In this document: piece after piece, positions 34,044 to 42,416 of the stretch
Position numbering within the stretch: the stretch's first letter is position 1
Layout of the letters: each line of letters starts with the position of its first letter
Assembly (NCBI GenBank): GCA_017938245.1
Contig: JAGBBX010000019.1
Coordinates: 1-44,028 of the forward strand
Length of the DNA: 44,028 nucleotides
Origin: Bacteroidaceae bacterium
GTDB lineage: Bacteria > Bacteroidota > Bacteroidia > Bacteroidales > Bacteroidaceae
Direction: 5' to 3'
Translations under genes and position numbers: made by a program
The notes under the pieces: generated by a model
What the model was told of the DNA's origin: nothing
Seen by the model: only the letters and a program-made list of their open reading frames with translations
The model's database searches: none

Positions 34044-36764
34044 ATGAAAAAAACTCTTTTTGGCAGCCGAGGGTGGTTCCTCGCCCTTGCGTTGATGATT
34101 TTTGGAATTTCGCCCGTTGAAGCGGCAGGTGAGGATTATCCTATTAACTTTAATAAGAATCAGAATTATACCCACGCATCGCGTCGTTTGAACTCGGTTT
34201 CTTTGAATAGTCAGACAATCTCGCTTCCAACTCCTTTAAAGGTCTATTCGCAGGTGGAGGCTCCCTCTTTCAGTGCAAAGGCGGGTGAGACGGTGACTGC
34301 CAAATTTGGCTTCTCGGGCGATTGGATGCACGGTTTTGTGTACCTCGACCTCGGACAGGATGGAAACTTCGAGGCTACTCTTGGCGAGAACGCATCAATC
34401 CCCGAGGGTAGCGATATTATGGCTTTCTCGTATGCCGAGCAGGAGCTTGGCTCGGGCGAGGGTTATAACAGCGCGGGTAACAGGGTAAACAATTCAAATG
34501 TGCTTAATCCTCCCTCGTTTGTTATTCCCGAGAACCTGAAGAACGGATTCTATCGTATGCGTTACAAGGTCGATTGGGCATCTATCGACCCTGCCGGTCG
34601 TCCCGAGGATGGTAACGGAATCCTAAAGAATGGTGGTGCAATCTGCGATGTGCGACTGAATGTTCACAGCGACAAGTGTGGCATCGAGGCTAAATGCAAC
34701 AATGGTACCGTAACCACCGCCGACGGAAAGGCGCTAACAGGTTACACTCATAATTTTGCTACTCCTCTCACTGTGAAAATCGTTCCCAATGAGGGTTATG
34801 TGTGCAATGCAATTACCATACGTCACGGTCACAACCTCGATGGTGACTCGCTCATTCACGGCGTAGCACAGTATAGCGATGTTACAATTCCGGGATTCCT
34901 TATCAAGGGCAATGAGTATGAGATTCCTGCCGAGTATGTCGATGGCGACGTAAGAATAAGTGTCGACCTTGCACAGTCGAGCGGTTCGTCGGACGGTATC
35001 TACAGTCTCTCTTTCGACAAGGATGCAAAGGGACTTTCGGCTTATACAGGAAAGATTAACATCACTTCGGGAACAAGAAAACGTAATGTATCGGTGAGCG
35101 GAGACAATATCTATTTCGATAAGACCGCAGCGCACGTTACAATTCCCAACTCAATGAAATTTAATGTGAATGTCGAGGATAATCGCGAGGCTCTCGACTA
35201 CTATCTTTATATCGACCTTAACAACGACGGTCTGTTTACTCCTATGATTACCGATGCGGGTGTGCCTGCACAGTCGAGTGAGCTGGTTGCTTTTACATCT
35301 TATAATGGAAAGAACAGTGCGGGTGAGGCTGTCGAGGCTAAGGGAAAGACTCTGCCTGCATTTGAACTCCCCTCGATAATTGCCGATGGTGTGTATCGTG
35401 TGCGTCTGAAATTGGATGCAAACAATATTAACCCCGATGGTGGTGCCGATATTACAAATAACAATGGTGCAGTGGTCGATTTCTTGCTGAATATTGTTCG
35501 TGGAAACAAGTCACTTCGACTCTTCTCGACAAACGGTAATATATATGGTATGAACAATAGTGCTCTGCCAACAAATGTACCGGCTTATACCAAGATTAAC
35601 ATTGCGGGAACTCCTGTGGCTGGTGGTTACGTGGCAAGCAACGTGCGTGTAAAGCACGGACATAACCTATCGGGTCCGCAGTTTGTGAATGGTAATATTC
35701 AGTGGAGCGAATATACTCCTGCTTCGCACCGTTTCTCTATCCCTGCCGACAGTGTGAACGGCGACGTCGAGGTGTATATCGACTTTGTAGAGAGCGACGC
35801 TGCCGAATATCGTCTTGTATTCAGCGATGAGTTCAATGCCGAGGATGGTACACAGCCCACAAAGAGCAAGTGGATGCGCTGTCAGCGTCAGGGGGCAACG
35901 TGGAACCGTTGGCTCAGCGATAGCAAGGAGGTAATCTATCAGCAGGGTGGTGACCTTGTGGCACGTGCCATTCCCAACCCCGACAGAAGCACCGACGATG
36001 TTCCTATGATAACAGGCGGTATAAAGAGCCACCGTCTCTTTGGATTCACATACGGTTACATCGAGGCACGTATCTTCTCGAACCCCTGGACAGGTAACTT
36101 CCCCGCATTCTGGATGATGCCCGAGAATCAGAGTGCCGGTTGGCCCGATTGTGGTGAGATTGATATTTGGGAGACTATAGATGCGCAGAACCGCTCTTGG
36201 CACACGGTACACTCTAATTGGACTTACGACCTTGGTCAGAAGAACAATCCTAAGTCGAGCTACGATGTTGCAGTTGACCTCAGCTGCTACCACACATACG
36301 GACTCGAATGGGACGAGACCTCTCTCGTGTGGTTCGTCGATGGCAAAGAGGTTGGACGATACGAAAAATCGACCGACGCTTCGCAGCTTGCACAGGGACA
36401 GTGGCCCTTCGACAAGCATTTCCACATTATCCTCAATCAGAGTGTGGGTAACGGCTCTTGGGCTGCCAATGCCGATGTAAATCACGTATATGAGACTCGT
36501 TTCGACTGGGTGCGTGTATATCAGAAAGCAGGTATGGAGAATACCAACGGAACTGTAGGAATCAAGGAGGTTGGACTGTCGTCAAAGGTGGACGTTGATG
36601 TTGTCGATGGTGGCATTGCCGTATCGGCTGAGCGTGCAACCGATGTATCTGTTGCCGACCTCTCGGGGCGTGTGGTTTTTGACGGTGTGGTAGAGGGGCA
36701 GAAAAGTATTTCTCTCTCTACCGGATTCTACATTGTCAATGGTACAAAGATATTTGTAAAGTAG
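34044..36764 (+). CDS. GH16 beta-glucanase (laminarinase-like) with GEVED-like repeats and T9SS-like tail
   Basis: 906 aa. Signal peptide about 1-28. Two GEVED-type repeats (about 30-220 and 330-490, each with YLDLGQDGNF / YIDLNNDGLF signatures) alternate with smaller beta modules. The GH16 domain spans about 590-840: FSDEFN at its start, FPAFWMMPE, and the catalytic EIDIWE with nucleophile Glu705, Asp707 and acid/base Glu710, then HTYGLEWDE and FDWVRVYQ at its end. The last 60 residues form a T9SS/Por-like sorting domain. Probably exported to the surface to cut beta-1,3 (or mixed-linkage) glucan. No SusC/SusD pair is in the window, so it is not in a standard utilisation locus. Confidence 0.88.
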   Translation: MKKTLFGSRGWFLALALMIFGISPVEAAGEDYPINFNKNQNYTHASRRLNSVSLNSQTISLPTPLKVYSQVEAPSFSAKAGETVTAKFGFSGDWMHGFVYLDLGQDGNFEATLGENASIPEGSDIMAFSYAEQELGSGEGYNSAGNRVNNSNVLNPPSFVIPENLKNGFYRMRYKVDWASIDPAGRPEDGNGILKNGGAICDVRLNVHSDKCGIEAKCNNGTVTTADGKALTGYTHNFATPLTVKIVPNEGYVCNAITIRHGHNLDGDSLIHGVAQYSDVTIPGFLIKGNEYEIPAEYVDGDVRISVDLAQSSGSSDGIYSLSFDKDAKGLSAYTGKINITSGTRKRNVSVSGDNIYFDKTAAHVTIPNSMKFNVNVEDNREALDYYLYIDLNNDGLFTPMITDAGVPAQSSELVAFTSYNGKNSAGEAVEAKGKTLPAFELPSIIADGVYRVRLKLDANNINPDGGADITNNNGAVVDFLLNIVRGNKSLRLFSTNGNIYGMNNSALPTNVPAYTKINIAGTPVAGGYVASNVRVKHGHNLSGPQFVNGNIQWSEYTPASHRFSIPADSVNGDVEVYIDFVESDAAEYRLVFSDEFNAEDGTQPTKSKWMRCQRQGATWNRWLSDSKEVIYQQGGDLVARAIPNPDRSTDDVPMITGGIKSHRLFGFTYGYIEARIFSNPWTGNFPAFWMMPENQSAGWPDCGEIDIWETIDAQNRSWHTVHSNWTYDLGQKNNPKSSYDVAVDLSCYHTYGLEWDETSLVWFVDGKEVGRYEKSTDASQLAQGQWPFDKHFHIILNQSVGNGSWAANADVNHVYETRFDWVRVYQKAGMENTNGTVGIKEVGLSSKVDVDVVDGGIAVSAERATDVSVADLSGRVVFDGVVEGQKSISLSTGFYIVNGTKIFVK

Positions 36765-36798
36765 ATGTTCGATTAAGAACGGTTAAGTAAATAATAGT

Positions 36799-36840
36799 GC
36801 GCTCGGCTGCTGTTATAGCGGCCGAGCGCTTTTTATTTCT
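36799..36840 (+). terminator. Intrinsic terminator of the GH16 gene
   Basis: GCGCTCGGC (36799-36807) pairs with GCCGAGCGC (36821-36829), followed by a T-rich tract. Confidence 0.9.
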
Positions 36841-36869
36841 TTTTGCAAATCGATGTCTTTTTATTGCCG

Positions 36870-37500
36870 TTTTTATTACTTTCGTAGGTCGGGCGATTGG
36901 AAATTGTTGATGTTAATTGCTTTTTCCGTTGCGAGTAGGGGCGATTTGTAATCGCCCGAAGCATCGGTCGCAGTGGAGGGAGTATGTGAATTCTCGAGAT
37001 TTTTATTACTTGCGTTGTTCGGGCGATTGGAAATCGCCCCTACTGCTCACGAGAATTAATGCAAGGTAAATTGTTGATATTCATTGCTTTTTCCGTTGCG
37101 ATGCTCACGAGAATTAACACGGAGGTAAATTGTTGATATTCATTGCTTTTTCCGTTGCAAGTAGGGGCGATTTGTAATCGCCCGAAGCATCGGTCGCAGT
37201 GGAGGGAGTATGTGAATTCTCGACGTTTTTATTACTTGCGTTGGTCGGGCGATTGGAAATTGTTGAAATTCATTGCTTTTTCATTGCGATGTTCACGAGA
37301 ATTAATGCTGAGGTAAATTGTTGATATTCATTGCTTTTTCATTGCGATGTTCACGAGAATTAACGCGGAGGTAAATTGTTGATATTCATTGCTCTTTCCG
37401 TTGCGAGTAGGGGCGATTTATAATCGCCCGAAGCATCGGTCGCAGTGGAGGGTGTATGTGAATTCTCGAGGTTTTTATTACTTTCGTTGGTCGGGCGATT
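36870..37500. repeat. Nested non-coding repeat block between GH16 and cydB
   Basis: About 630 bp with no gene, built from two unit types. Unit A (about 94-109 bp, starting GTAGGGGCGATTT) begins at 36935, 37161 and 37407; a fourth fragment of its right side lies at 36870-36904. Unit B (58 bp, G[CT]TCACGAGAATTAA...) begins at 37045, 37103, 37291 and 37349 in two tandem pairs. Between A copies 2 and 3 a truncated B end is fused to the A right side. The pattern is A-B-B-A-b-B-B-A. Confidence 0.9.
36935..37043. mobile_element. Intact 109-bp MITE-like element with 13-bp perfect inverted ends
   Basis: Ends GTAGGGGCGATTT (36935-36947) and AAATCGCCCCTAC (37031-37043) are exact inverted repeats. Each end is part of its own palindrome: GGGCGATT-TGT-AATCGCCC on the left, GGGCGATT-GGA-AATCGCCC on the right. 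The other two A copies have lost the right terminal segment. GGGCGATT/AATCGCCC palindromes are widespread in bacterial intergenic repeats. Confidence 0.65.
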
Positions 37501-37540
37501 TGACAAAGTCCAACAGCCTTTCGTTCGGCAAAGTATCATA

Positions 37541-37570
37541 AAGAAGGCGCCCCGTTTGAGCGCCTCTTTA
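37541..37570 (-). terminator. Intrinsic terminator of the cytochrome bd operon
   Basis: Stem AAAGA(A)GGCGC with GCGCCTCTTT across 37541-37570, loop about 8 nt. On the minus strand the transcript ends in a U-rich TTCTTT tract. Confidence 0.75.
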
Positions 37571-37592
37571 ATATGATTATAAAATTTATCGT

Positions 37593-38735
37593 TTAATACT
37601 TTTCGCTGTTGTTGAGTTCCTCGGTGGTGATTGATTTCTTATCCATCTGTCGCCAGAAATAGGCAATATAGGCAGCCACAAAGGGAATTATCAACGATAC
37701 AATAGCCATTGTGCTTAGTGTGAACTCGCTCGACGAGCTATTGGCAAGTGTCAGCGATGATGCAAGGTCGGCCGAGGAGGGGTAGTAGGCTGTGCCGTTA
37801 TATCCTGCAATCATAAAGAGTGCCATCACAGCAAGTACTGTTCCCGGTGCCGAGAACCATATTCCGCGAACAAAGTCTTTGCGTAAGAGTGTTAATGCGA
37901 CACCTGCAACAAGAAGTACGGCACCTACAAGCAGCATTATAAGTACAACAGGCATCTCTAAAAGGTTGGTAAAGTATTTGCCCTTCTCCATAAACACTGC
38001 GCCTGTGGCATCTACCGCAAAACCCTCCATCGTAATAAGATGATAGCATACAATGAGGAACATCACAAGGAACAGTGCAAAAGAGATAGTGAGGCTTCGA
38101 CGCAGCTGTGCTGCAAGTTTCTTGCTCTCGATGTTATTTATAAGGTAAAGGGCACCGAGCGATACAGTAAGGAAAAGCACCATCAGGCCAAATTCCACGT
38201 TGAAAGGGTTGGCGACAGCCTCTAATCCGTGCCATTCGTTACCCCAACGGCTGATAACGGGTGATGCTATATTACCCACTGCATTTTTGTCGACGAAAAA
38301 GTCGCTACCGGTGAAGAATGTGCCGACAGCGGTACCAATGAGCAGGGGAGCTAAGCACCCGTTCAGCGTCAAGAAGATGCGGAAACAGTTCTTGCCCAAC
38401 AGATTGCCGGCTTTACTCTGAAACTCGTACGATACTGCCTGAAAGACAAAGGTTACAAGAATGAGAATCCACACCCAATAGGCACCGCCGAAGCTTGTGC
38501 TGTAGAATAGGGGGAACGATGCAAAAAATGCTCCACCAAAGGTTACAAGAGTGGTGAAGGTAAGTTCCCATTTACGTCCTGTGGAGTTTACTATAAGTTC
38601 GCGCTCGCTCTCCTCTTTACCGGCAAGGAAGATAAGCGCATTTCCTCCCTGAACAAAGAGCAGAAAGACAAGGAGTCCGCCCAATAGGGCTATAAGGAAC
38701 CACCAATATTGCTGAAGAAATTCGTATGTTATCAT
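37593..38735 (-). CDS. cydB: Cytochrome bd ubiquinol oxidase subunit II
   Basis: 380 aa from the ATG at 38735; the frame opens three codons earlier at a TTG, which is not preferred. An integral membrane protein of about eight or nine helices beginning ITYEFLQQYWWFLIALLGGLLVFLLFVQ, with the family's GGNAL and an EFGLMVLFLTVSLGALYLI helix. It packs against CydA and supports the haem site. The pair reduces oxygen with very high affinity using quinol, without pumping protons, and is the usual low-oxygen oxidase of gut Bacteroidales. It follows cydA by 11 nt. Confidence 0.95.
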   Translation of the reverse strand: MITYEFLQQYWWFLIALLGGLLVFLLFVQGGNALIFLAGKEESERELIVNSTGRKWELTFTTLVTFGGAFFASFPLFYSTSFGGAYWVWILILVTFVFQAVSYEFQSKAGNLLGKNCFRIFLTLNGCLAPLLIGTAVGTFFTGSDFFVDKNAVGNIASPVISRWGNEWHGLEAVANPFNVEFGLMVLFLTVSLGALYLINNIESKKLAAQLRRSLTISFALFLVMFLIVCYHLITMEGFAVDATGAVFMEKGKYFTNLLEMPVVLIMLLVGAVLLVAGVALTLLRKDFVRGIWFSAPGTVLAVMALFMIAGYNGTAYYPSSADLASSLTLANSSSSEFTLSTMAIVSLIIPFVAAYIAYFWRQMDKKSITTEELNNSEKY

Positions 38736-38746
38736 AGCAGACAAAT

Positions 38747-40234
38747 TTATTTGTTTTCGATATTAGGCCCCTGAACAATGGCCTTGAACATAATACGCAT
38801 CTCTATTACGAGGAACAGTGTGAAGATGGCAACAAAGAGCCAGAATGTGGTCTGTACGGCACCTACGCTGACACTCGACACAGCAGCCTTAACGGGTAGC
38901 AGTCCCTCGATAACCCAGGGCTGGCGTCCTACCTCGGCAACAACCCATCCTGCCTCGCCTGCAAGATATACCAAAGGAATCGAGAGCAGGGCTGCCCACT
39001 GTAACCAACGCATATTCAATAGTTTGCCTTTGCGCTCAAACAGTAGTACCGCTGCCATAAGCAGAAGCAGGAAACTGCCGATGCCAATCATCACGCGGAA
39101 TGCCCAATAGATGAGTGTCACAGGAGGGATAAGCTCGCTCTTCGAGTCGATGTATCCGTAGCCGAAATATTCGATATTCTCGTCGAGGGTGGCTCGTGCA
39201 GCGGCAGCGGCCTCGGGGTTGCTGTCTTTTAGTGTGCGGTAGTCGCCAAAGGCTTTAAGAGCAGTTTTTCCACGCTCTATCTTCTCGTCGGCCGATAGGT
39301 GACGCACACCGTCGGGGGTGGTGTATCCGTCGAGCAGATTGTTTATTCCCGGAACATAACCGTCAATATCGTGCGTCGCAAGAAACGATAACATACCGGG
39401 GATTTCCACTCCCGGGACAATAGAGAGGGGGATAGCCGTTCCGCCATCTTCGAGGCCCTCGGCAGCTGCAAGTTTCATCGGTTGGTATTTTGCAGCCTGA
39501 ATTCCCGAGCTATCGCCACTTAGCATCACCGCAAATGTTCCAATTATTCCAATGATGGCTGCCACACGTATGCTCGCAAGGGCAAAGCGTGTCTCGCGAC
39601 GTTTAAGAAGATACCAACTGCTTATGCCAATGACAAAGATGGCACCTGTCATCCATCCGCTGAATACCGAGTGGAATAATTTTGAGATGGCGATGGGGTT
39701 AAATACAAGTGCCCAGAAATCGACCATCTCGTGACGTACGGTGTCGGGGTTGAACTCCATTCCAACGGGGTTCTGCATCCACGAGTTGGCAATGAGAATC
39801 CACACAGCCGATATCGCTGCACCAATTCCGGTTAGCCACGTTGCAGCAAGGTGGAAACGTTTGCTCACCTTTTCCCAACCAAAGAACATCACCGCAAAAA
39901 ATGTGGCTTCCATAAAGAAAGCAAAGATGCCCTCGATGGCGAGCGGAGCACCGAAGATGTCGCCCACAAACCAAGAGTAGTTGCTCCAGTTGGTGCCAAA
40001 CTCAAATTCAAGGATGATACCCGTAGCAATACCCACTGCAAAATTGATGGCGAAGAGTTTCATCCAGAATTTTGCGGTCTTTTTCCAAAAATCGTCGCCG
40101 GTAGCTACATATACCGACTCCATAGTAGCCATAATAACCGCGAGACCCAATGTCAGCGGGACAAAGAGCCAGTGGTAACCGGCAGTGAGCGCAAACTGCG
40201 CCCTCGACCAATCGACTAAAGCGTGTTCTACCAT
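38747..40234 (-). CDS. cydA: Cytochrome bd ubiquinol oxidase subunit I
   Basis: 495 aa. Quinol oxidation subunit with haems b558, b595 and d. His21 in TAGYHWLF corresponds to the E. coli b595 ligand, and the His in LFHSVFSGW is the b558 ligand. GWVVAEVGRQPW near residue 440 is the family signature. The quinol-binding Q loop (about 245-335, GGTAIPLSIVPG onward) is periplasmic. Nine or so membrane helices. The second gene of the DUF4492-cydA-cydB operon, the order typical of Bacteroidetes. Start ATG at 40232-40234 is supported by the conserved MVEHALVDWSRAQF start. Confidence 0.96.
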   Translation of the reverse strand: MVEHALVDWSRAQFALTAGYHWLFVPLTLGLAVIMATMESVYVATGDDFWKKTAKFWMKLFAINFAVGIATGIILEFEFGTNWSNYSWFVGDIFGAPLAIEGIFAFFMEATFFAVMFFGWEKVSKRFHLAATWLTGIGAAISAVWILIANSWMQNPVGMEFNPDTVRHEMVDFWALVFNPIAISKLFHSVFSGWMTGAIFVIGISSWYLLKRRETRFALASIRVAAIIGIIGTFAVMLSGDSSGIQAAKYQPMKLAAAEGLEDGGTAIPLSIVPGVEIPGMLSFLATHDIDGYVPGINNLLDGYTTPDGVRHLSADEKIERGKTALKAFGDYRTLKDSNPEAAAAARATLDENIEYFGYGYIDSKSELIPPVTLIYWAFRVMIGIGSFLLLLMAAVLLFERKGKLLNMRWLQWAALLSIPLVYLAGEAGWVVAEVGRQPWVIEGLLPVKAAVSSVSVGAVQTTFWLFVAIFTLFLVIEMRIMFKAIVQGPNIENK

Positions 40235-40269
40235 AAGATTAAAAGGTTTTTAATTGTTTGTATTGTTTG

Positions 40270-40479
40270 TTATTTTTTATTTAATAGTTGTTCTCCAACA
40301 TATTCAATCTTCTGCTCTTCGCTCTTTCCTGCCAATGTGGGACGGAAGAAAAAGCCTCGGAGCAGAACAAAAAGAATTATTATCTTAAGCAGAATAAGGA
40401 ACCAAAGTTGTCGGCCCCAAGTCATCGACCTGAATCCCTCGACGTAAAAGTTCCACACTGCAATTATAGTTTTTCTCAT
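40270..40479 (-). CDS. DUF4492 small membrane protein of the cyd operon
   Basis: 69 aa from ATG 40477-40479 (the frame extends 19 codons upstream into sequence next to the repeat array, which is unlikely to be translated). One transmembrane helix (LWFLILLKIIILFVLLRGFFF) flanked by an N-terminal VWNFYVEGFRSMTWGR amphipathic segment and a charged C-terminus. DUF4492 proteins are encoded directly upstream of cydA in many Bacteroidetes and are thought to be small partners of the oxidase, in the manner of CydX. Role inferred from context. Confidence 0.85.
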   Translation of the reverse strand: MRKTIIAVWNFYVEGFRSMTWGRQLWFLILLKIIILFVLLRGFFFRPTLAGKSEEQKIEYVGEQLLNKK

Positions 40480-40504
40480 AGTTGCTTGTTTAAATACTTC
40501 TTCA

Positions 40505-40536
40505 CAAAAATAGAACAAACGAGCGAGAAATATCAA
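40505..40536 (-). promoter_or_regulatory. Repeat-borne promoter of the cyd operon
   Basis: Minus strand: TTGA (40533-40536), 20-nt spacer, TATTTTTG (plus 40505-40512). The nearest unit of locus 3 is thus placed as the cyd promoter. Two further units upstream carry TACCTTTG (plus 40589-40596 and 40673-40680) with the same spacing. Confidence 0.6.
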
Positions 40537-40735
40537 GCTTGCTTGGATATTTTTCCAAGCGAGTGCAGTATATTTTCGAGGTTTACCTCAAAGGTAGAAC
40601 AAACGAGCGAGAAATATCAAGCTTGCTTGGATATTTTTCCAAGCGAGTGCATTATATTTTCGAGGTTTACCTCAAAGGTAGAACAAACGAGCGAGAAATA
40701 TCAAGCTTGCTTGGATATTTTTCTAAGCGAGTGCA
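40505..40735. repeat. Tandem repeat array, locus 3 (three units, period 84 bp)
   Basis: GAACAAACGAGCGAGAAATA starts at 40513, 40597 and 40681, exactly 84 bp apart. Each unit continues TCAAGCTTGCTTGGATATTTTT and CCAAGCGAGTGCA; between units lies GAGGTTTACCTC. Two alternative hairpins are possible in each: an AAATATC-AAGC / GCTTGGATATTT stem, or GCTTGG / CCAAGC. Copies differ at only a few positions (for example TTTTTC versus TTTTTCT near 40720). Confidence 0.92.
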
Positions 40736-41007
40736 AATTTCAAATTTCATTAGCGGATATAATAATCTTTTTTTTAAAAAATGGTGCGTGTACAGAAAAA
40801 ATATATATTTGCATTGCGTAAAAATGCTCAATGGATTGCGTAAAATGTAAAACGATGTATAAAACAGCCGGTTTAGATAAATTTAGACAGATATTCTGCC
40901 CTAAATCGTCATTTATCGTTGGCGATGGAGGTATAGGAGTGGAAGGGTTTCTGTCAATGGATATAAGTAAACTTTTTTAGCAAGAATAATAAACAATAAC
41001 AGCCAAT

Positions 41008-41394
41008 ATGGGAAGAAAAAAGTTCTCGGAACGCGAGATAAACATTATACGTAAGTTACTATCGAGTAAGATGACAGCCAAGCGTGGTCAGCAAAAGATG
41101 ATTCGTCACACACTGCGCACAGTGTTCGAGTTTAATATCTCCGATTTTAATATTCAAGGACAGGCTTTCGGTCCGTTAGACCTTGACGAGTGTGTACGTC
41201 GCGGACGCATACATATTCTTGACGAGGCAACAATAGAGGCAATGAAACAGCGTCACGCCGAGAAGAAACAGCACGACGAGGCACTGCGTCAGGCCGAGGC
41301 TGTTGCCAATGGCGAAGCAGTCGACTGGCAAGAGGTGCTTAAACAGTGGAACGAATATTACTCGACCGAGAATCCCGAACTGTTAGGGGAGTAA
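41008..41394 (+). CDS. Conserved small protein paired with a PLD-like gene
   Basis: 128 aa, no signal peptide. A basic N-terminus (GRKKFSEREINIIRKLLSSK) followed by RGQQKMIRHTLRTVFEFN, SDFNIQGQAFGPLDLDECV and a helical charged tail. The N-terminal part looks like a short helical DNA/RNA-binding region, but no named family is recognised. It precedes a PLD-like gene by 30 nt, so the two are probably cotranscribed. A -7-like TATATTTG lies at 40804-40811, leaving a leader of about 190 nt. Confidence 0.7.
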   Translation: MGRKKFSEREINIIRKLLSSKMTAKRGQQKMIRHTLRTVFEFNISDFNIQGQAFGPLDLDECVRRGRIHILDEATIEAMKQRHAEKKQHDEALRQAEAVANGEAVDWQEVLKQWNEYYSTENPELLGE

Positions 41395-41424
41395 AAGGTA
41401 CACTATAATCAGATTCCATCCTCT

Positions 41425-41940
41425 ATGATACGTTACATAAAAAATGAGGAGCATTACAACCTGCTTATCGAGCAGGTGGCAAAGGTTAAAGAGACGCTGT
41501 GGATAGGCACTGCCGACCTAAAAGACCTTTATGTGAAGCGAGGCAGCGAGACGTTGCCACTCCTTGCCCTGCTTGATGAAAAGGTGCGCCGAGGTGTTGC
41601 GTTGCGTCTTATACACGCCAAAGAACCCGGAGAGAATTTCCGTAACGATTTCGACCGCTACCCATCGCTGTTGCAGGGGTTGGAGCGCGCCTTGTGTCCT
41701 CGCGTACATTTTAAAATCATTATCTTCGACCTAAAGAGCGTCTACATAGGGTCGGCAAATATCACCGGTGCAGCCTTTGGAATGAAAAGCGAGAGGAACC
41801 GCAATTTCGAGGCGGGAATATTCACCGATGACCCCGCATTTGTCGATGAGGCCATCGAACAGTTCGATACTGTGTGGAGGGGCGCTTTCTGCAAAGAGTG
41901 CGGACGAAAAAATGTCTGTAAAGATAGGATAGGGGAGTAA
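41425..41940 (+). CDS. PLD-like phosphodiesterase / nuclease
   Basis: 171 aa, cytoplasmic. One HxK motif: His95 and Lys97 in RVHFKIIIFD with Asp102, then GSANITGAAFG (Ser110, Asn112) and Glu129 in FEAGI. Single-motif members of the phospholipase D superfamily act as dimers, and the short ones include Nuc-type endonucleases. The C-terminus carries CKECGRKNVC (Cys156, Cys159, Cys165), a possible zinc site. Substrate cannot be told: DNA, RNA or a phospholipid are all possible. Second gene of a two-gene unit. Confidence 0.75.
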   Translation: MIRYIKNEEHYNLLIEQVAKVKETLWIGTADLKDLYVKRGSETLPLLALLDEKVRRGVALRLIHAKEPGENFRNDFDRYPSLLQGLERALCPRVHFKIIIFDLKSVYIGSANITGAAFGMKSERNRNFEAGIFTDDPAFVDEAIEQFDTVWRGAFCKECGRKNVCKDRIGE

Positions 41941-42072
41941 GGGGGAAAGATTAAGTTTAGAATTAAAGTGCTGTAGTAATTGTACTTTACTTATGTTATA
42001 TGAAGTAAATATATAATTAGTTTTTTAATAAAAGTATTGTATTAGTATTTTTTTTATCTATTTTTGCAAATG

Positions 42073-42404
42073 CATATCGCTTGCAGAAGCCCGATATGGG
42101 ATATGTGGGTGGGTGCAAATTTTATTTAAAAGCGTTTACTAACGCTCTTTCTTGACGATTCGAAATCTGGAAAATTTCAATTGGAGTCGGGATTGAAGCA
42201 ACGGTAGATGTCTTATGGGTGTGTTTATACATACCGTTAACACAACAGTTGTTGGTGTTTATACATCATTGACAACCTATGGTGTATCGGTTTGTTATAT
42301 ACATATCAGCGTGAGGCTTCTGCGTTGCTCGTTCTACTCCAATGGGCATTCCAGAGCCTCGAATCGTGGGACGAGTAACAAGTACGGGTTCTCACGCTTT
42401 TTTT
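42073..42404 (+). ncRNA. Candidate structured non-coding RNA or leader
   Basis: The -7 box at 42059-42066 would start a transcript at about 42073. It opens with CATATCG/CGATATG (42073-42079, 42092-42098), then AGCGTT-TACT-AACGCT (42131-42146), GATT-CGA-AATC (42157-42167), an AACA/TGTT region and a long closing hairpin. That last domain has the outer stem AGCGTGAG (42308-42315) with CTCACGCT (42391-42398), the inner stem GTTGCTCGT with ACGAGTAAC, and a T run at 42398-42404. GAGGCTTCTG can alternatively pair with CAGAGCCTC. The family is not recognised. Confidence 0.55.
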
Positions 42405-42416
42405 GTGTTTATACAT
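42221..42416. repeat. GTGTTTATACAT direct repeats
   Basis: Exact 12-mers at 42221-42232, 42255-42266 and 42405-42416. The last two continue with CA. The third directly follows the T tract of the closing hairpin. Confidence 0.8.
42308..42404 (+). terminator. Terminator-like closing hairpin
   Basis: 8-bp outer stem AGCGTGAG / CTCACGCT at the base of a 90-nt folded domain, followed by seven T residues. It could end the candidate RNA or attenuate the genes downstream. Confidence 0.6.

Noticed and set aside
35667-36485. 272-codon minus-strand frame opposite the GH16 domain
   Set aside because: It is antisense to a clear GH16 catalytic domain and shows no motif of its own.
40505-40735. Evenly spaced repeats as a CRISPR array
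   Set aside because: The spaces between cores are themselves repeated, so there are no unique spacers, and no cas genes are present.
40288-40850. Plus-strand frames across repeat locus 3
   Set aside because: The frames run through tandem non-coding repeats and give repeated peptides (EREISSLLGYFSKRV type) with no family match.
42361-42380. tRNA-like T arm (CCTCGAATCGTGG)
   Set aside because: The flanking stem and remaining tRNA arms cannot be formed.
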